Shown here: positions 25,106 to 34,440 of the stretch, piece after piece
Position numbering within the stretch: the first letter of the stretch is position 1
Layout of the letters: each line of letters begins with the position of its first letter
DNA from: Kineosporia sp. A_224
GTDB lineage: Bacteria > Actinomycetota > Actinomycetes > Actinomycetales > Kineosporiaceae
NCBI RefSeq assembly: GCF_002198655.1
Contig: NZ_MWLN01000161.1
Span: forward strand, 1-35,189
Direction: 5' to 3'
Length of the DNA stretch: 35,189 nucleotides
The notes under the pieces: generated by a model
The model's input: the letters and a program-made list of their open reading frames with translations, nothing else
Told to the model about the DNA's origin: nothing
Databases searched by the model: none
Translations under genes and position numbers: made by a program

Positions 25106-27630
25106 GCGTCCGCTCCTGTCCGGGAGAGGGTGACGACCCCGCCGGCGTCCGCCCCGAGGGTGGCGCGGACCGCGCTGCCGGGTGAGTTGGCGGGGAGCCA
25201 GACGACACGGTCGGGCATCGGCGTGACGACGGCGGGCAGCGTGACCGCGCCCCGCCGGGTGGCGACGGTGACCGGCTCGCCGTCGGCGACACCGGCCTCC
25301 GCGGCCGTGGCCGCCGAGAGCCGGGCGACCGCCCGGTGCGCGGTGCCGGCGAGGTAGGGCTCGCCGTCCTGGAGCCGGCCCTTGTCGAGCAGGAGGTGCC
25401 ACGTCGCGAGGACGGCCTCCCCCGCGCCCGGCTGCGGCGGCTCGGCGGCGGAGACCGACGGCGCGTCGGCCCGCTCGCCCTCCCAGGCGTCGAGCTCGGC
25501 GATCTCGCCGCGGACCCGGTCGGCGGTCCGCAGGCCGAGGACGACGTCCATCGCGTCGGCGAGCGCGTCGAGCACCCGGAAGTCGCTCATCGCGTTCGAG
25601 TCGAGGGCGGCGCCGAACTGCCGCCAGCGGCCCTCCCAGTCGACGAAGGTGCCGGCCTTCTCCTGGACCGGGGCGACCGGCAGGACGACGTCCGCGTGCT
25701 CGGTGACCGCGCTCGCGCGCAGCTCCAGGCTCACGACGAACGGCGTGACGCGCAGCGCCTCGGCGGCGAGCGCCGGGTCCGGCAGGTCCGCCGGGTCGAC
25801 ACCGCCCACGACGAGCGCGCCGAGGTCGCCGGCGGCGGCCGCGGCGAGGATGCCCGCGGTGTCCCGGCCCGGACGGACCGGCAGGCCCTGGACGTCCCAG
25901 GCCGCCGCGACGTCGATCCGGGCACCGGCCTCGGTGACCGGCCGGCCGCCGGGCAGCAGGTTCGGCAGCGCGCCCGCCTCGACGGCGCCGCGCTCACCGG
26001 CCCGGCGCGGGACCCAGGCGAGCCGGGCCCCGGTCGCCGTGGCGAGCCGGACGGCGGCGCTCAGGGCACCGGGGACGCCGGCGAGCCGCTCGCCGACGAG
26101 GATGACGGCACCCGGGGTGCGCAGGCCCTCGGCGGCCGCGGCCACCTCGGGGGCCCCGGTCGCGACCGCGTCGAGGACCTCGGCCTCGGTGCTCGGCGCG
26201 GCCGGCAGCAGGGCGGCGCCCAGCTTGGCCAGGCCGCGGCTGCGCCAGGGGGCGACCGCGTGGACGACCTGGCCCTTCGCGACGGCCTTGCGCAGACGCA
26301 GGAAGACGATCGGCGACTCCTCCTCGGGCTCGAGCCCGACGAGGAGCACCTGCGGCGCGGCCTGCAGGTCGGCATAGGTGACACCGAGGCCGGCGCCCGC
26401 GACGGCGTGCGCGAGGAACGCCGCCTCCTCGGCCGAGTGCGGCCGGGCCCGGAAGTCGACGTCGTTCGTGCCGAGCGCGACGCGGGCGAACTTGGCGTAC
26501 CCGTAGGCGTCCTCGACCGTGACGCGGCCGCCGGTGAGGACGGCCGCCCCGGAGCCGGCCTTCGCGGCCGCGAGGCCCTTGGCCGCGACGTCGAGCGCCT
26601 CGGGCCAGGACGCCGTCCGCAGCTCGCCGGTGTCCTCGTCCCGCACGAGCGGGGTGGTGATCCGGTCGGCGGCATCCGCGTACTGGAAGGCCCAGCGGCC
26701 CTTGTCGCAGTTCCACTCCTCGTTGACCGCCGGGTCGTCGTCGGCGAGCCGGCGCAGCACCGAGCCGCGCCGGTGGTCGACGCGGATCGCGCAGCCGCTC
26801 GCGCAGTGCTCGCAGACGCCGGGCGTCGACACGAGGTCGAACGGGCGGCTGCGGAAGCGGTACGCCGCGCCGGTCAGGGCGCCGACCGGGCAGATCTGCA
26901 CGGTGTTGCCGGAGAAGTAGCTCGCGAACGGCTGGCCCGACTCGTCGAGCATCGCGTCGCCCTGGGTCGGCACCTCGGAGTGGAAGCCGAGGACCGTCGG
27001 GGAGAACGTGCCGATCTGCTGCTTCGCACCGCGCATCTGCAGGTCGATGAACGGGTCGCCGGCGATCTCCTTGGAGAACCGCGTGCAGCGCTGGCAGAGC
27101 ACGCAGCGCTCGCGGTCGAGGAGGACCTGGGTCGAGATCCGGATCGGCTTGGGGAAGGTGCGCTTGGTCTCGGTGAAGCGCGTGCTCGCCTGCCCGTTCG
27201 CCATCGCCTGGTTCTGCAGGGGGCACTCGCCGCCCTTGTCGCAGACCGGGCAGTCGAGCGGGTGGTTGATGAGCAGCAGCTCCATGACGCCGCGCTGCGC
27301 CTTCTCGGCGACCGGACTGGTCTGCTGCGTGCGCACGACCATGCCGGGGCTGACCTCGAGCGTGCAGGAGGCCTGCGGCTTGGGCATCGGCCGCAGCGAC
27401 CCGTCGGGGCCGGGGGTCGCCACCTCGACGAGGCACTGCCGGCAGGCGCCGGCGGGGGCGAGGAGCGGGTGGTCGCAGAACCGCGGGATCGCGATCCCGA
27501 TCTCCTCCGCGGCCCGGATGACGAGCGAGCCCTTGGGCACGCTCACCTCGACGTCGTCGATGGTGACGGTGACGAGGTCCGGCGCGGGCGGGGTCGGGGA
27601 CCCGGACGGCGGGTTGGCCGTGACGGTCAT
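25102..27630 (-). CDS. nuoG: NADH-quinone oxidoreductase subunit G
   Basis: NuoG (842 residues) is the large Fe-S subunit of the peripheral arm. The N-terminal [2Fe-2S] N1b ligands are Cys52, 63, 66 and 89. The N5 cluster has His123, Cys127, Cys130 and Cys136. N4 uses Cys176, 179, 182 and Cys247. The off-pathway N7 cluster is retained (Cys273, 276, 280 and 308). A molybdopterin-oxidoreductase-like domain, with no sign of a cofactor-binding catalytic residue, fills the rest. The ATG at 27630 is overlapped by the stop of a 19-codon mini-ORF that bridges from nuoF. Confidence 0.96.
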   Translation of the reverse strand: MTVTANPPSGSPTPPAPDLVTVTIDDVEVSVPKGSLVIRAAEEIGIAIPRFCDHPLLAPAGACRQCLVEVATPGPDGSLRPMPKPQASCTLEVSPGMVVRTQQTSPVAEKAQRGVMELLLINHPLDCPVCDKGGECPLQNQAMANGQASTRFTETKRTFPKPIRISTQVLLDRERCVLCQRCTRFSKEIAGDPFIDLQMRGAKQQIGTFSPTVLGFHSEVPTQGDAMLDESGQPFASYFSGNTVQICPVGALTGAAYRFRSRPFDLVSTPGVCEHCASGCAIRVDHRRGSVLRRLADDDPAVNEEWNCDKGRWAFQYADAADRITTPLVRDEDTGELRTASWPEALDVAAKGLAAAKAGSGAAVLTGGRVTVEDAYGYAKFARVALGTNDVDFRARPHSAEEAAFLAHAVAGAGLGVTYADLQAAPQVLLVGLEPEEESPIVFLRLRKAVAKGQVVHAVAPWRSRGLAKLGAALLPAAPSTEAEVLDAVATGAPEVAAAAEGLRTPGAVILVGERLAGVPGALSAAVRLATATGARLAWVPRRAGERGAVEAGALPNLLPGGRPVTEAGARIDVAAAWDVQGLPVRPGRDTAGILAAAAAGDLGALVVGGVDPADLPDPALAAEALRVTPFVVSLELRASAVTEHADVVLPVAPVQEKAGTFVDWEGRWRQFGAALDSNAMSDFRVLDALADAMDVVLGLRTADRVRGEIAELDAWEGERADAPSVSAAEPPQPGAGEAVLATWHLLLDKGRLQDGEPYLAGTAHRAVARLSAATAAEAGVADGEPVTVATRRGAVTLPAVVTPMPDRVVWLPANSPGSAVRATLGADAGGVVTLSRTGADA

Positions 27631-27689
27631 CAGGCTGGTGCTCCTTCGTCGTGCAGGACGGGCGCCAGGGCCGGACTCGGGGCACGCAT
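27630..27689 (-). CDS. 19-codon mini-ORF bridging nuoF and nuoG (tentative)
   Basis: The 58-bp nuoF-nuoG gap is an open frame starting with an ATG that overlaps the nuoF stop (TGATG). It ends with a TGA that overlaps the nuoG ATG (TGATG again). The peptide would begin [12 protein letters not shown] and has no recognisable motif. The nuoG ribosome site (GAAGGAG) lies inside it. It could be a translational-coupling device, the remnant of a coding segment, or chance. Confidence 0.3.
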   Translation of the reverse strand: MRAPSPALAPVLHDEGAPA

Positions 27690-28993
27690 CAGACAGCAGC
27701 CCCTTCGAAGAGCGTCGAGCGCACCGGGTCGAACGGGCAGCCGCCGTTCGTCAGGTGCGCGACGTACTCGTCCCGGAAGTACTTGATGGACGACGTGATC
27801 GGGCTCGTCGCGCCGTCCCCGAGGGCGCAGAACGAGCGGCCGAGGATGTTGTCGCAGATGTCGAGCAGCTTGTCGAGGTCGGCCTCGCTGCCGTTGCCCT
27901 CCTCGAGGCGCTTGAGCACCTGGACGAGCCAGTACGTGCCCTCGCGGCAGGGGGTGCACTTGCCGCAGGACTCGTGCTTGTAGAACTCGGTCCACCGCAG
28001 GACGGCGCGCACGACGCACGTCGTCTCGTCGAAGATCTGCAGCGCCCGGGTGCCGAGCATCGAGCCCGCCGCCCCGACCGACTCGAAGTCGAGCGGGGTG
28101 TCCAGGTGCTCCGTGGTGAACAGCGGGGTCGACGAGCCGCCCGGCGTCCAGAACTTCAGCTCGTGCCCGCCGCGGACGCCGCCGGCCATGTCGAGCAGCT
28201 CGCGCAGCGTGATGCCGAGCGGGGCCTCGTACTGGCCGGGGCGGGTCACGTGGCCCGAGAGCGAGAAGAACCCGTAGCCGGTCGAGCGCTCGGTGCCCAT
28301 GCCCTTGAACCAGTCGGCGCCGTTGCTGACGATCGACGGAACGCTCGCGATGGACTCGACGTTGTTCACGACAGTGGGTCGCGCGTAGAGGCCCGCGACC
28401 GCCGGGAAGGGAGGCTTGAGCCGGGGCTGGCCGCGCCGGCCCTCGAGGGAGTCCAGCAGCGCCGTCTCCTCGCCGCAGATGTACGCGCCCGCGCCGGCGT
28501 GCACGACGATGTCGAGGTCGTAGCCGGTGCCGAGGATGTTGTCGCCGAGGTAGCCCTTGGCGCGCGCCTCCTCGACCGCCGCGAGCAGGCGGCGGTAGAC
28601 GTGCACGACCTCGCCGCGCACGTAGATGAACGCCTTGTGGCAGCCGATGGCGTAGCTGGTGATGATGACGCCCTCGATGAGGAACTGCGGCGTCGCCATC
28701 ATGAGCGGGACGTCCTTGCAGGTGCCCGGCTCGGACTCGTCGGCGTTGACGACGAGGTAGCGGGGGCCGCCGTCCGGCTTCGGCAGGAAGCTCCACTTGA
28801 GCCCCGTCGGGAAGCCGGCGCCGCCGCGGCCGCGCAGGCCGGAGTCCTTGACGAGCGTCACGAGGTCGGCCGGGTCCATGGCGAGCGCCTTGCGCAGCGC
28901 GGCGTAGCCGCCGTTGCGCTCGTACGTCTCGAGCGTCCAGGACTTGCGGTCGTCCCAGAACGCGGAGAGCACCGGGGTGAGCGTGGTGGCCAT
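27689..28993 (-). CDS. nuoF: NADH-quinone oxidoreductase subunit F
   Basis: NuoF (434 residues) binds NADH, FMN and the N3 [4Fe-4S] cluster, and is the electron entry point of complex [14 protein letters not shown] (55-67) and [14 protein letters not shown] (about 81-94) form the nucleotide and FMN sites, and [14 protein letters not shown] (167-180) is also diagnostic. The N3 ligands are Cys343, 346 and 349 ([13 protein letters not shown]) with Cys389. Its presence with nuoE and nuoG shows an NADH-oxidising enzyme rather than a ferredoxin-linked 11-subunit version. The ATG lies 3 bp behind the nuoE stop. Confidence 0.97.
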   Translation of the reverse strand: MATTLTPVLSAFWDDRKSWTLETYERNGGYAALRKALAMDPADLVTLVKDSGLRGRGGAGFPTGLKWSFLPKPDGGPRYLVVNADESEPGTCKDVPLMMATPQFLIEGVIITSYAIGCHKAFIYVRGEVVHVYRRLLAAVEEARAKGYLGDNILGTGYDLDIVVHAGAGAYICGEETALLDSLEGRRGQPRLKPPFPAVAGLYARPTVVNNVESIASVPSIVSNGADWFKGMGTERSTGYGFFSLSGHVTRPGQYEAPLGITLRELLDMAGGVRGGHELKFWTPGGSSTPLFTTEHLDTPLDFESVGAAGSMLGTRALQIFDETTCVVRAVLRWTEFYKHESCGKCTPCREGTYWLVQVLKRLEEGNGSEADLDKLLDICDNILGRSFCALGDGATSPITSSIKYFRDEYVAHLTNGGCPFDPVRSTLFEGAAV

Positions 28994-28996
28994 GCG

Positions 28997-29692
28997 TCAG
29001 CCCTCCTTGCCGTCGGACGACGGGGTCGTGCCGGAGCCGGCGGCCGGCGCCGTCCAGCCCTTCTGACGGGCCAGCGCGGTGCCCCGGGCGCTCGCGGTGC
29101 CCGCCCCGACGCCCTCGTCGGCGCGGCCGTCGTCGAACCCCGCGAGGACCCGCGAGACCTCCTTGAAGGAGCAGACCTTCGACGCGCCCCGGGTCGGGGC
29201 GACGGCCTCGCCGCTGCGGAGCCGGTCGACGACCTCGCGGGCGGTGCCCGGCGTCTGGTTGTCGAAGAACTCCCAGTTGACCATCATCACGGGCGCGTAG
29301 TCGCACGCCGCGTTGCACTCGACCTTCTCGAGGGTGATCGCGCCGTCGGCCGTCGTCTCGTCGTGGCCGATGCCGAGGTGCTCCTCGAGGGCGGTGAAGA
29401 TCTCGTCGCCGCCCATGATCGCGCACAGCGTGTTCGTGCAGACCCCGACCGTGTACGTGCCGTTGGGGTGCCGCTTGTACTGCGTGTAGAACGTCGCGAC
29501 CGCGGCGACCTCGGCGGTCGTGAGGTCGAGCATCTGCGCGCAGAACGCGATGCCGTCGGGGCTGACGTAGCCCTCCTCGCTCTGCACGAGGTGGAGCATC
29601 GGCAGCAGCGCCGAGCGCGGCACCGGGTAGCGGGCGATGATCGCCTGCGCGTCCGCGACGAGCCGCTCGCGGGCCTGGTCGGTGATGGGCAT
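28997..29692 (-). CDS. nuoE: NADH-quinone oxidoreductase subunit E
   Basis: NuoE (231 residues) is the 24-kDa-type subunit with the [2Fe-2S] cluster N1a. Its ligands are Cys85 and Cys90 (VCTNTLC) with Cys126 and Cys130 (ECNAAC). The fold ends near residue 180. A Gly/Ala/Ser-rich tail of roughly 50 residues follows, absent from the 166-residue E. coli protein. The start ATG overlaps the nuoD stop by one base (TGATG). Confidence 0.96.
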   Translation of the reverse strand: MPITDQARERLVADAQAIIARYPVPRSALLPMLHLVQSEEGYVSPDGIAFCAQMLDLTTAEVAAVATFYTQYKRHPNGTYTVGVCTNTLCAIMGGDEIFTALEEHLGIGHDETTADGAITLEKVECNAACDYAPVMMVNWEFFDNQTPGTAREVVDRLRSGEAVAPTRGASKVCSFKEVSRVLAGFDDGRADEGVGAGTASARGTALARQKGWTAPAAGSGTTPSSDGKEG

Positions 29693-31050
29693 CAGCGGTC
29701 AACGCCTCCCATGACGGGGTCGAGCGAGGCGACGGCGACGATGACGTCGGCGATCTGACTGCCTTCGCACATGGCCGCCACGGCCTGGAGGTTGACGAAG
29801 GACGGGTCCCGGAAGTGGGCCCGGTACGGCCGGGTGCCACCGTCGGAGACCAGGTGGACGGCGAGCTCGCCGCGCGGCGACTCGACGGCCTGGTAGACCT
29901 GCCCGACGGGGACCCGGAAGCCCTCGGTGACGAGCTTGAAGTGGTGGATGAGCGCCTCCATCGAGGTGCCCATGATCTCCCGGATGTGGTCGAGGCTGTT
30001 GCCCATCCCGTCGCTGCCGATGGCGAGCTGCGCGGGCCAGGCGATCTTCTTGTCGCCGACCATGACCGGGCCCGGGGTCTGCTCGAGGCGGGTCAGGCAC
30101 TGCTCGACGATCCGCAGCGACTGCTTCATCTCCTCGAAGCGGATCCGCAGCCGGCCGTAGGCGTCCGAGCTGTCCCACGTGACGACGTCGAAGTCGTACG
30201 TCTCGTAGCCGCAGTACGGCTCGAGGCGGCGCAGGTCGTGCGGCAGGCCCGTGGACCGCAGCACCGGGCCGGTGACGCCCAGGGCCATGCAGCCGGCGAG
30301 GTCGAGGTAGCCGACGTCGACGAGGCGGCCCTTGACGAGCGGGTTCTCGTTGCTCAGCTTCTCGAGGTCGCTGATGTCGGCACGGATGTCCGGCAGCGAG
30401 CCGCGGATCAGGTCGATCGCCGTCTTGGGCAGGTCCTGCGCGAGACCGCCCGGGCGGATGAACGCGTGGTTCATCCGCAGGCCCGTGACGTGCTCGAAGA
30501 TCTTCAGGATGCGCTCACGCAGCCGGAAGCCGGCGGTCATGACCGTGAGCGCGCCGATCTCCATGCCGCCCGTGGCGATGGCCACGTCGTGCGAGGAGAT
30601 CCGGTTGAGCTCCATGAGCAGGACCCGGACGATGCTGGCCCGCTCGGGCACCTCGTCGGTGATGCCGAGGAGCTTCTCGACGGCGAGGCAGTAGGCCGCC
30701 TCCTGGTACAGCGGCGTCAGGTAGTCCATCCGCGTGCAGAAGGTGACGCCCTGGGTCCAGGTGCGGAACTCCATGTTCTTCTCGATGCCGGTGTGCAGGT
30801 AGCCGATGCCGCAGCGGGCCTCGGTCACCGTCTCGCCGTCCAGCTCGAGGATGAGCCGGAGCACGCCGTGCGTCGACGGGTGCTGCGGCCCCATGTTGAC
30901 GACGATGCGCTCCTCGCCGAGGCTCGCGGCCTCCTCGGCGATGTCGGTCCAGTCGCCGCCGGCCGCGGTGAAGACCTTGCCCTCGGCGGGCTCGCTCTCC
31001 GTCGCGCCGTACGCGTCGTCCACGGTGTCGTCGATCGTCCGGTCAGTCAT
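29692..31050 (-). CDS. nuoD: NADH-quinone oxidoreductase subunit D
   Basis: NuoD (452 residues) is the 49-kDa-type subunit, related to the large subunit of NiFe hydrogenases, and forms the quinone headgroup site with Nuo[21 protein letters not shown] (about residues 47-66) carries the conserved His pair. [20 protein letters not shown] lies in the middle, and the protein ends DPVMGGVDR as usual. About 40 polar, acidic residues precede the conserved core. Starts and stops overlap both neighbours by one base (TGATG). Confidence 0.97.
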   Translation of the reverse strand: MTDRTIDDTVDDAYGATESEPAEGKVFTAAGGDWTDIAEEAASLGEERIVVNMGPQHPSTHGVLRLILELDGETVTEARCGIGYLHTGIEKNMEFRTWTQGVTFCTRMDYLTPLYQEAAYCLAVEKLLGITDEVPERASIVRVLLMELNRISSHDVAIATGGMEIGALTVMTAGFRLRERILKIFEHVTGLRMNHAFIRPGGLAQDLPKTAIDLIRGSLPDIRADISDLEKLSNENPLVKGRLVDVGYLDLAGCMALGVTGPVLRSTGLPHDLRRLEPYCGYETYDFDVVTWDSSDAYGRLRIRFEEMKQSLRIVEQCLTRLEQTPGPVMVGDKKIAWPAQLAIGSDGMGNSLDHIREIMGTSMEALIHHFKLVTEGFRVPVGQVYQAVESPRGELAVHLVSDGGTRPYRAHFRDPSFVNLQAVAAMCEGSQIADVIVAVASLDPVMGGVDR

Positions 31051-31769
31051 CAGCTGTACGACCTCCGGGTGTCGGGCGGCGCGATGGTCGCGCCCTTGTA
31101 CTCGACCGGGATGCCGCCGAGCGGGTAGTCCTTGCGCTGCGGGTGGCCGGGCCAGTCGTCCGGCATCTCGATGCGCGTGAGGGCGGGGTGCCCGTCGAAC
31201 TGGATGCCGAAGAAGTCCCACGTCTCGCGCTCGTGCCAGTCGGCCGTCGGGTAGACCTCGACGATCGACGGGATGTGCGGGTCGGCGTCCGGGCAGGTCA
31301 CCTCGAGCCGCAGCCGGCGGTTGTTCGTGATCGAGAGCAGGTGGTAGACGGCGTGCAGCTCCCGCCCGGACTCCTGCGGGTAGTGCACGCCACTCACCCC
31401 GGACAGCAGCTCGAAGCGCAGGTCCGGCTCGTCGCGCAGGGCGCGGACGACCTCGAGCAGCCGCTCGCGGTGCACGTGCAGCGTCATCTCGTCGCGGTCC
31501 ACGACGACCGACCCGACCGCGTCGCCGAGCTCCGTGCCGTCGGCCGCGAGCGCCGCCTCGAGCGCGTCGGCGACGGCGTCGAAGGAGCCGCCGAACGGGC
31601 GGACGGACGGCGGGGGCAGGGCGACCGTGCGGACCAGACCGCCGTACCCGGAGGTGTCACCGGCGTCGTGCGCACCGAACATGCCCTGCCGGTGTGCGAC
31701 GACCTCGGCCTGGGGTGCCGTCGTCGCGAGTGCCGCGTCGTCCGGTCCCGACTCGTCGTTCGTGGTCAA
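31050..31769 (-). CDS. nuoC: NADH-quinone oxidoreductase subunit C
   Basis: NuoC (239 residues) is the 30-kDa-type subunit that holds NuoD and NuoB in the peripheral arm. [20 protein letters not shown] and [16 protein letters not shown] are diagnostic. A non-conserved, polar N-terminus of roughly 70 residues precedes the fold. The start is TTG at 31769: it overlaps the nuoB stop (TTGA, 31766-31769) and has GAAGGGG about 9 nt upstream inside nuoB. No ATG or GTG lies in a suitable place. It is a separate gene, not the NuoCD fusion of enterobacteria. Confidence 0.94.
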   Translation of the reverse strand: MTTNDESGPDDAALATTAPQAEVVAHRQGMFGAHDAGDTSGYGGLVRTVALPPPSVRPFGGSFDAVADALEAALAADGTELGDAVGSVVVDRDEMTLHVHRERLLEVVRALRDEPDLRFELLSGVSGVHYPQESGRELHAVYHLLSITNNRRLRLEVTCPDADPHIPSIVEVYPTADWHERETWDFFGIQFDGHPALTRIEMPDDWPGHPQRKDYPLGGIPVEYKGATIAPPDTRRSYS

Positions 31770-32320
31770 CGAAGGAGCCCCTTCATCTCGGACGTCGGCG
31801 TGGCGTTCAGCGCGGCCGCCTCGGCCGCCTGGGCCGCCTTGACCCGGTTCACCCCGAGCGGTGCCGACTCGATCTCCTTGTGGAGCGTGAGGATCGCGTT
31901 GATGAGCATCTCCGGCCGCGGCGGGCAGCCGGGCAGGTAGATGTCCACCGGGACGATGTGGTCGACGCCCTGGACGATCGCGTAGTTGTTGAACATGCCG
32001 CCGGAGGACGCGCACACCCCCATGGCGAGCACCCACTTCGGCTCGACCATCTGGTCGTAGATCTGCCGCACGACGGGAGCCATCTTCTGGCTCACCCGGC
32101 CGGCGACGATCATGAGGTCGGCCTGGCGCGGCGAGGCCCGGAAGACCTCCATGCCGAAGCGCGCGAGGTCGTACTTGGGGCCGCCGGTCGTCATCATCTC
32201 GATGGCGCAGCAGGCAAGACCGAAGCTGGCCGGCCAGAGCGAACCGCGGCGGAAGTACCCCGCGATCGTCTCCACCGAGGTCAGCAGGAAGCCGCTCGGC
32301 AGCTTCTCCTCGATACCCAT
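31766..32320 (-). CDS. nuoB: NADH-quinone oxidoreductase subunit B
   Basis: NuoB (184 residues) carries the terminal [4Fe-4S] cluster N2, which donates electrons to menaquinone. Ligands are the adjacent pair Cys37-Cys38 (LACCAIEMM), Cys103 (VCASSGGMF) and Cys132 (GCPPRPE). The C-terminus after residue 160 is Ala-rich and variable. The ATG at 32320 has GAGAGG 6 nt upstream. Length is typical. Confidence 0.97.
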   Translation of the reverse strand: MGIEEKLPSGFLLTSVETIAGYFRRGSLWPASFGLACCAIEMMTTGGPKYDLARFGMEVFRASPRQADLMIVAGRVSQKMAPVVRQIYDQMVEPKWVLAMGVCASSGGMFNNYAIVQGVDHIVPVDIYLPGCPPRPEMLINAILTLHKEIESAPLGVNRVKAAQAAEAAALNATPTSEMKGLLR

Positions 32321-32329
32321 GACTACCTC

Positions 32330-32406
32330 TCAGCGTTCGGTCGCGGCGCCGCCGCGGGCGGACCGGCCGCCGAGTGCTGCAGCGACCGGGACGGGTGGAC
32401 GCGTCA
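32330..32406 (-). other. 25-codon open frame in the nuoA-nuoB gap (probably not a gene)
   Basis: The 107-bp gap holds an ATG-started frame ([12 protein letters not shown]...) ending 9 bp before nuoB. It has no good ribosome site and no recognisable motif. A 10-bp GC palindrome (gcggcgccgc, about 32344-32353) lies in it, so a processing hairpin is an alternative use of this gap. Confidence 0.2.
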
Positions 32407-32427
32407 TCTGATGCTCGCCGGCCTGCT

Positions 32428-32787
32428 TCAGTCCCACTCGAGCCCGCCGCGCCGCCACACGTAGGCGTAGGCGACGAAGACGGTGCCGATGAACAGGACC
32501 ATCTCGATGAGCGCGAACGTCCCGAGCGCGTCGAACGCGACGGCGTACGGGATGAGGAACACGCTCTCGATGTCGAAGACGATGAAGAGCATCGCCACGA
32601 GGTAGTACTTGACCGGGAAGCGCCCGCCGCCGGCCGCGTGCGGCGTCGGCTCGATGCCGCACTCGTACGCGTCGAGCTTGGCGCGGTTGTAGCGCTTCGG
32701 ACCGGACAGTGCCCCTGCGACCACGGAGAACACGGCGAAGCCCGCCGCGATCGCCGCCAGCGCGAGGATCGGCACGTAGGGGTTCAC
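32428..32787 (-). CDS. nuoA: NADH-quinone oxidoreductase subunit A
   Basis: NuoA (119 residues) is a three-helix membrane subunit at the junction of the two arms. [17 protein letters not shown] contains the conserved cysteine loop whose accessibility changes with the enzyme state. [20 protein letters not shown] is the conserved second helix. It starts at GTG 32787 with AAAGGG upstream. It opens the 14-gene nuo operon, and a -10-like TAGGAT lies about 80 bp upstream. Confidence 0.97.
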   Translation of the reverse strand: MNPYVPILALAAIAAGFAVFSVVAGALSGPKRYNRAKLDAYECGIEPTPHAAGGGRFPVKYYLVAMLFIVFDIESVFLIPYAVAFDALGTFALIEMVLFIGTVFVAYAYVWRRGGLEWD

Positions 32788-32862
32788 GACGTCACCCTTT
32801 CAGCTGCCACGTTCTGCGTGCGGGATCGGCCACGGCGACCGCCCCGAGCGCAGGTCGCGCCC

Positions 32863-32868
32863 ATCCTA
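32863..32868 (-). promoter_or_regulatory. Candidate -10 of a nuoA promoter
   Basis: TAGGAT on the minus strand would start transcription near 32856, about 70 nt before the nuoA GTG. No convincing -35 accompanies it (TCAAGA or CAAGAC at the right distance). It suggests nuo can be transcribed independently of menJ, but read-through from menJ is equally possible. Confidence 0.4.
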
Positions 32869-32925
32869 GGGGGCCACGTGCGGTGGTCTTGACACGGCTC
32901 GCCTGTGGTGCTTGGACAGCTCACC

Positions 32926-34248
32926 TCAGGCCGCCGGGGCGATCTTCGTCAGGCCGTTGATGATCCGGTCGAGGGCGTCGCCGCCCCGCGGCTCGGTGAG
33001 GTTCGCGAGCATCTTCAGCGTGAACTTCATGAGCGTCGGGCGGGGCAGCCCGTAGCGGGTGGCCAGCTTCATGACCTCGGGGTGTCCGATGAGCTTCACG
33101 AACACCCGGCCGAGCGTGTAGTACCCGCCGAGGGCGTCCTTCATGGCCGTCGGGTAGGCCTGGAGGGCCTTCTCGCGGGCCGCGTCGTCCGGGCGCGCGA
33201 GCGCCTGCGTGACGACGTCCGCGGCGATCCGCCCGGACTCCATCGCGTACGCGATGCCCTCGCCGTTGAACGGGTTGACCATGCCGCCGGCGTCGCCGAC
33301 GAGGAGCATGCCGCGGGTGTAGTGCGGCGTCCGGTTGAAGCCCATCGGGAGCGCCGCGCCGCGGATCGGCTGCGTCATGTTCTCGTCGGTGTAGCCCCAC
33401 TCCGGCGGCATCGTCGCGACCCAGCGCTTGAGCAGGTCCTTGTAGTCGACGTTGCCGAAGGCGCCCGAGGAGTTGAGGATGCCCAGGCCCACGTTGCTCG
33501 TGCCGTCGCCGACCCCGAAGACCCACCCGTACCCGGGCAGCAGGTTCGAGCGGTTCGGCTCGCCGTCCCACAGCTCGAGCCACGACTCGAGCCAGTCGTC
33601 GTCGTGGCGGGGGCTCGTGAAGTAGGTGCGGACGGCGACGCCGAGCGGCCGGTCGTCGCGCTTGGCGATGCCGAGCGACAGCGCGAGGCGCGCGCTCACG
33701 CCGTCCGCCGCGACGACGAGCGGCGCGCGGTAGGTGACCTCGTCGCCGACCCGGCGGCCCTGGTCGTCGACCGGGCGGGCGGTGACGCCGACGACCCGGC
33801 CGGAGCGCTCGTCGAGCACGGGGCCGGTGACGTTCGTGCGCTCGAGGATCTTCGCGCCGCTCGCGGTCGCGTGCCGGGCGAGCGTCTCGTCGAAGTCGAG
33901 GCGCGGGCGGACGAGCCCGTAGTCGGGGAACGACGACAGCTCCGGCCAGGGCAGCTGCAGCCGCATCCCGCCGCCGATGATCCGCAGGCCGTGGTTGCGG
34001 ATCCAGCCGTCCTCGGGCCGGGTCGGGATGCCCAGGGCGACGAGCTCCTTGACCGCCCGCGGGGTGAGGCCGTCGCCGCACACCTTCTCGCGGGGGAAGG
34101 CCGTCTTCTCCAGGACGAGGACCTCGTGCCCGGCCCGGGCCAGGTAGGCCGCGACGGTCGAGCCGGCGGGGCCGGCGCCGACGACGATGACGTCGGCGTC
34201 CTGCCCGGCGCCCGCCCGGTCCGCGGGGGTGGGGCTGCTCGCGCTCAC
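32926..34248 (-). CDS. menJ: Geranylgeranyl reductase family flavoprotein, probable menaquinone reductase MenJ
   Basis: A 440-residue FAD-dependent reductase of the geranylgeranyl-reductase family. The dinucleotide motif is VIVVGAGPAGSTVAAYLARAG-like (GAGPAG at about 24-29). PREKVCGDGLTPRAV binds flavin and substrate, and GDAGGMVNPFNGEGIAYAME is the second FAD motif. Relatives saturate prenyl chains; in mycobacteria MenJ reduces one isoprene unit of menaquinone. Placement between menG and nuo supports that role, though lipid-core saturation is a formal alternative. The GTG at 34248 is chosen for its GCGAGG upstream; a GTG at 34350 would run translation through the Rex-like operator. Symbol is by context and family, not proof. 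Confidence 0.82.
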   Translation of the reverse strand: MSASSPTPADRAGAGQDADVIVVGAGPAGSTVAAYLARAGHEVLVLEKTAFPREKVCGDGLTPRAVKELVALGIPTRPEDGWIRNHGLRIIGGGMRLQLPWPELSSFPDYGLVRPRLDFDETLARHATASGAKILERTNVTGPVLDERSGRVVGVTARPVDDQGRRVGDEVTYRAPLVVAADGVSARLALSLGIAKRDDRPLGVAVRTYFTSPRHDDDWLESWLELWDGEPNRSNLLPGYGWVFGVGDGTSNVGLGILNSSGAFGNVDYKDLLKRWVATMPPEWGYTDENMTQPIRGAALPMGFNRTPHYTRGMLLVGDAGGMVNPFNGEGIAYAMESGRIAADVVTQALARPDDAAREKALQAYPTAMKDALGGYYTLGRVFVKLIGHPEVMKLATRYGLPRPTLMKFTLKMLANLTEPRGGDALDRIINGLTKIAPAA

Positions 34249-34325
34249 GTTGGTGCCTCGCTGCGTCTCGGTGGCGTCTCGTGGCCAGGTGGACTGGGAG
34301 TGCTGCCGCGCGCCGCATTGTGCGC

Positions 34326-34344
34326 TTGTGAAGTTCTTCACGAA
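34326..34344. promoter_or_regulatory. Rex (redox sensor) operator-like site
   Basis: TTGTGAAGTTCTTCACGAA matches the Rex operator pattern TTGTGAA-n4-TTCACAA at all but one arm position (G for A in the right arm). It lies 78 bp upstream of the menJ start and just downstream of a -10-like element, so bound Rex would block transcription into menJ and nuo. Rex releases DNA when NADH is high, which fits control of an NADH dehydrogenase. Confidence 0.7.
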
Positions 34345-34354
34345 CTCCACGGCG

Positions 34355-34360
34355 AGTGTA
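34355..34360 (-). promoter_or_regulatory. Candidate -10 of the menJ promoter
   Basis: TACACT on the minus strand would start transcription near 34348, directly before the Rex-like site. An alternative reading uses CACAAT as -10 and TTCGTG as -35, which would place the Rex site between them. Both put the operator in a repressing position. Confidence 0.4.
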
Positions 34361-34440
34361 CGGCGGCCCGGGAACGCACCGCGCGCCGGAGCGGCGGACC
34401 CGCCGGGAGCGGGGCGGTCACCGGGCCGGACGCGGGCCGG

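Noticed and set aside
27008-29758. 916-codon plus-strand frame opposite nuoE, nuoF and nuoG
   Set aside because: Shadow frame with biased composition; all three opposite-strand genes have intact cofactor motifs.
32889-32918. TTGACA on the plus strand as a promoter
   Set aside because: No plausible -10 at the right distance and no plus-strand gene downstream.
34249-34350. N-terminal extension of MenJ from a GTG at 34350
   Set aside because: It would translate through the Rex-like operator and adds non-family sequence; GTG 34248 has a ribosome site.
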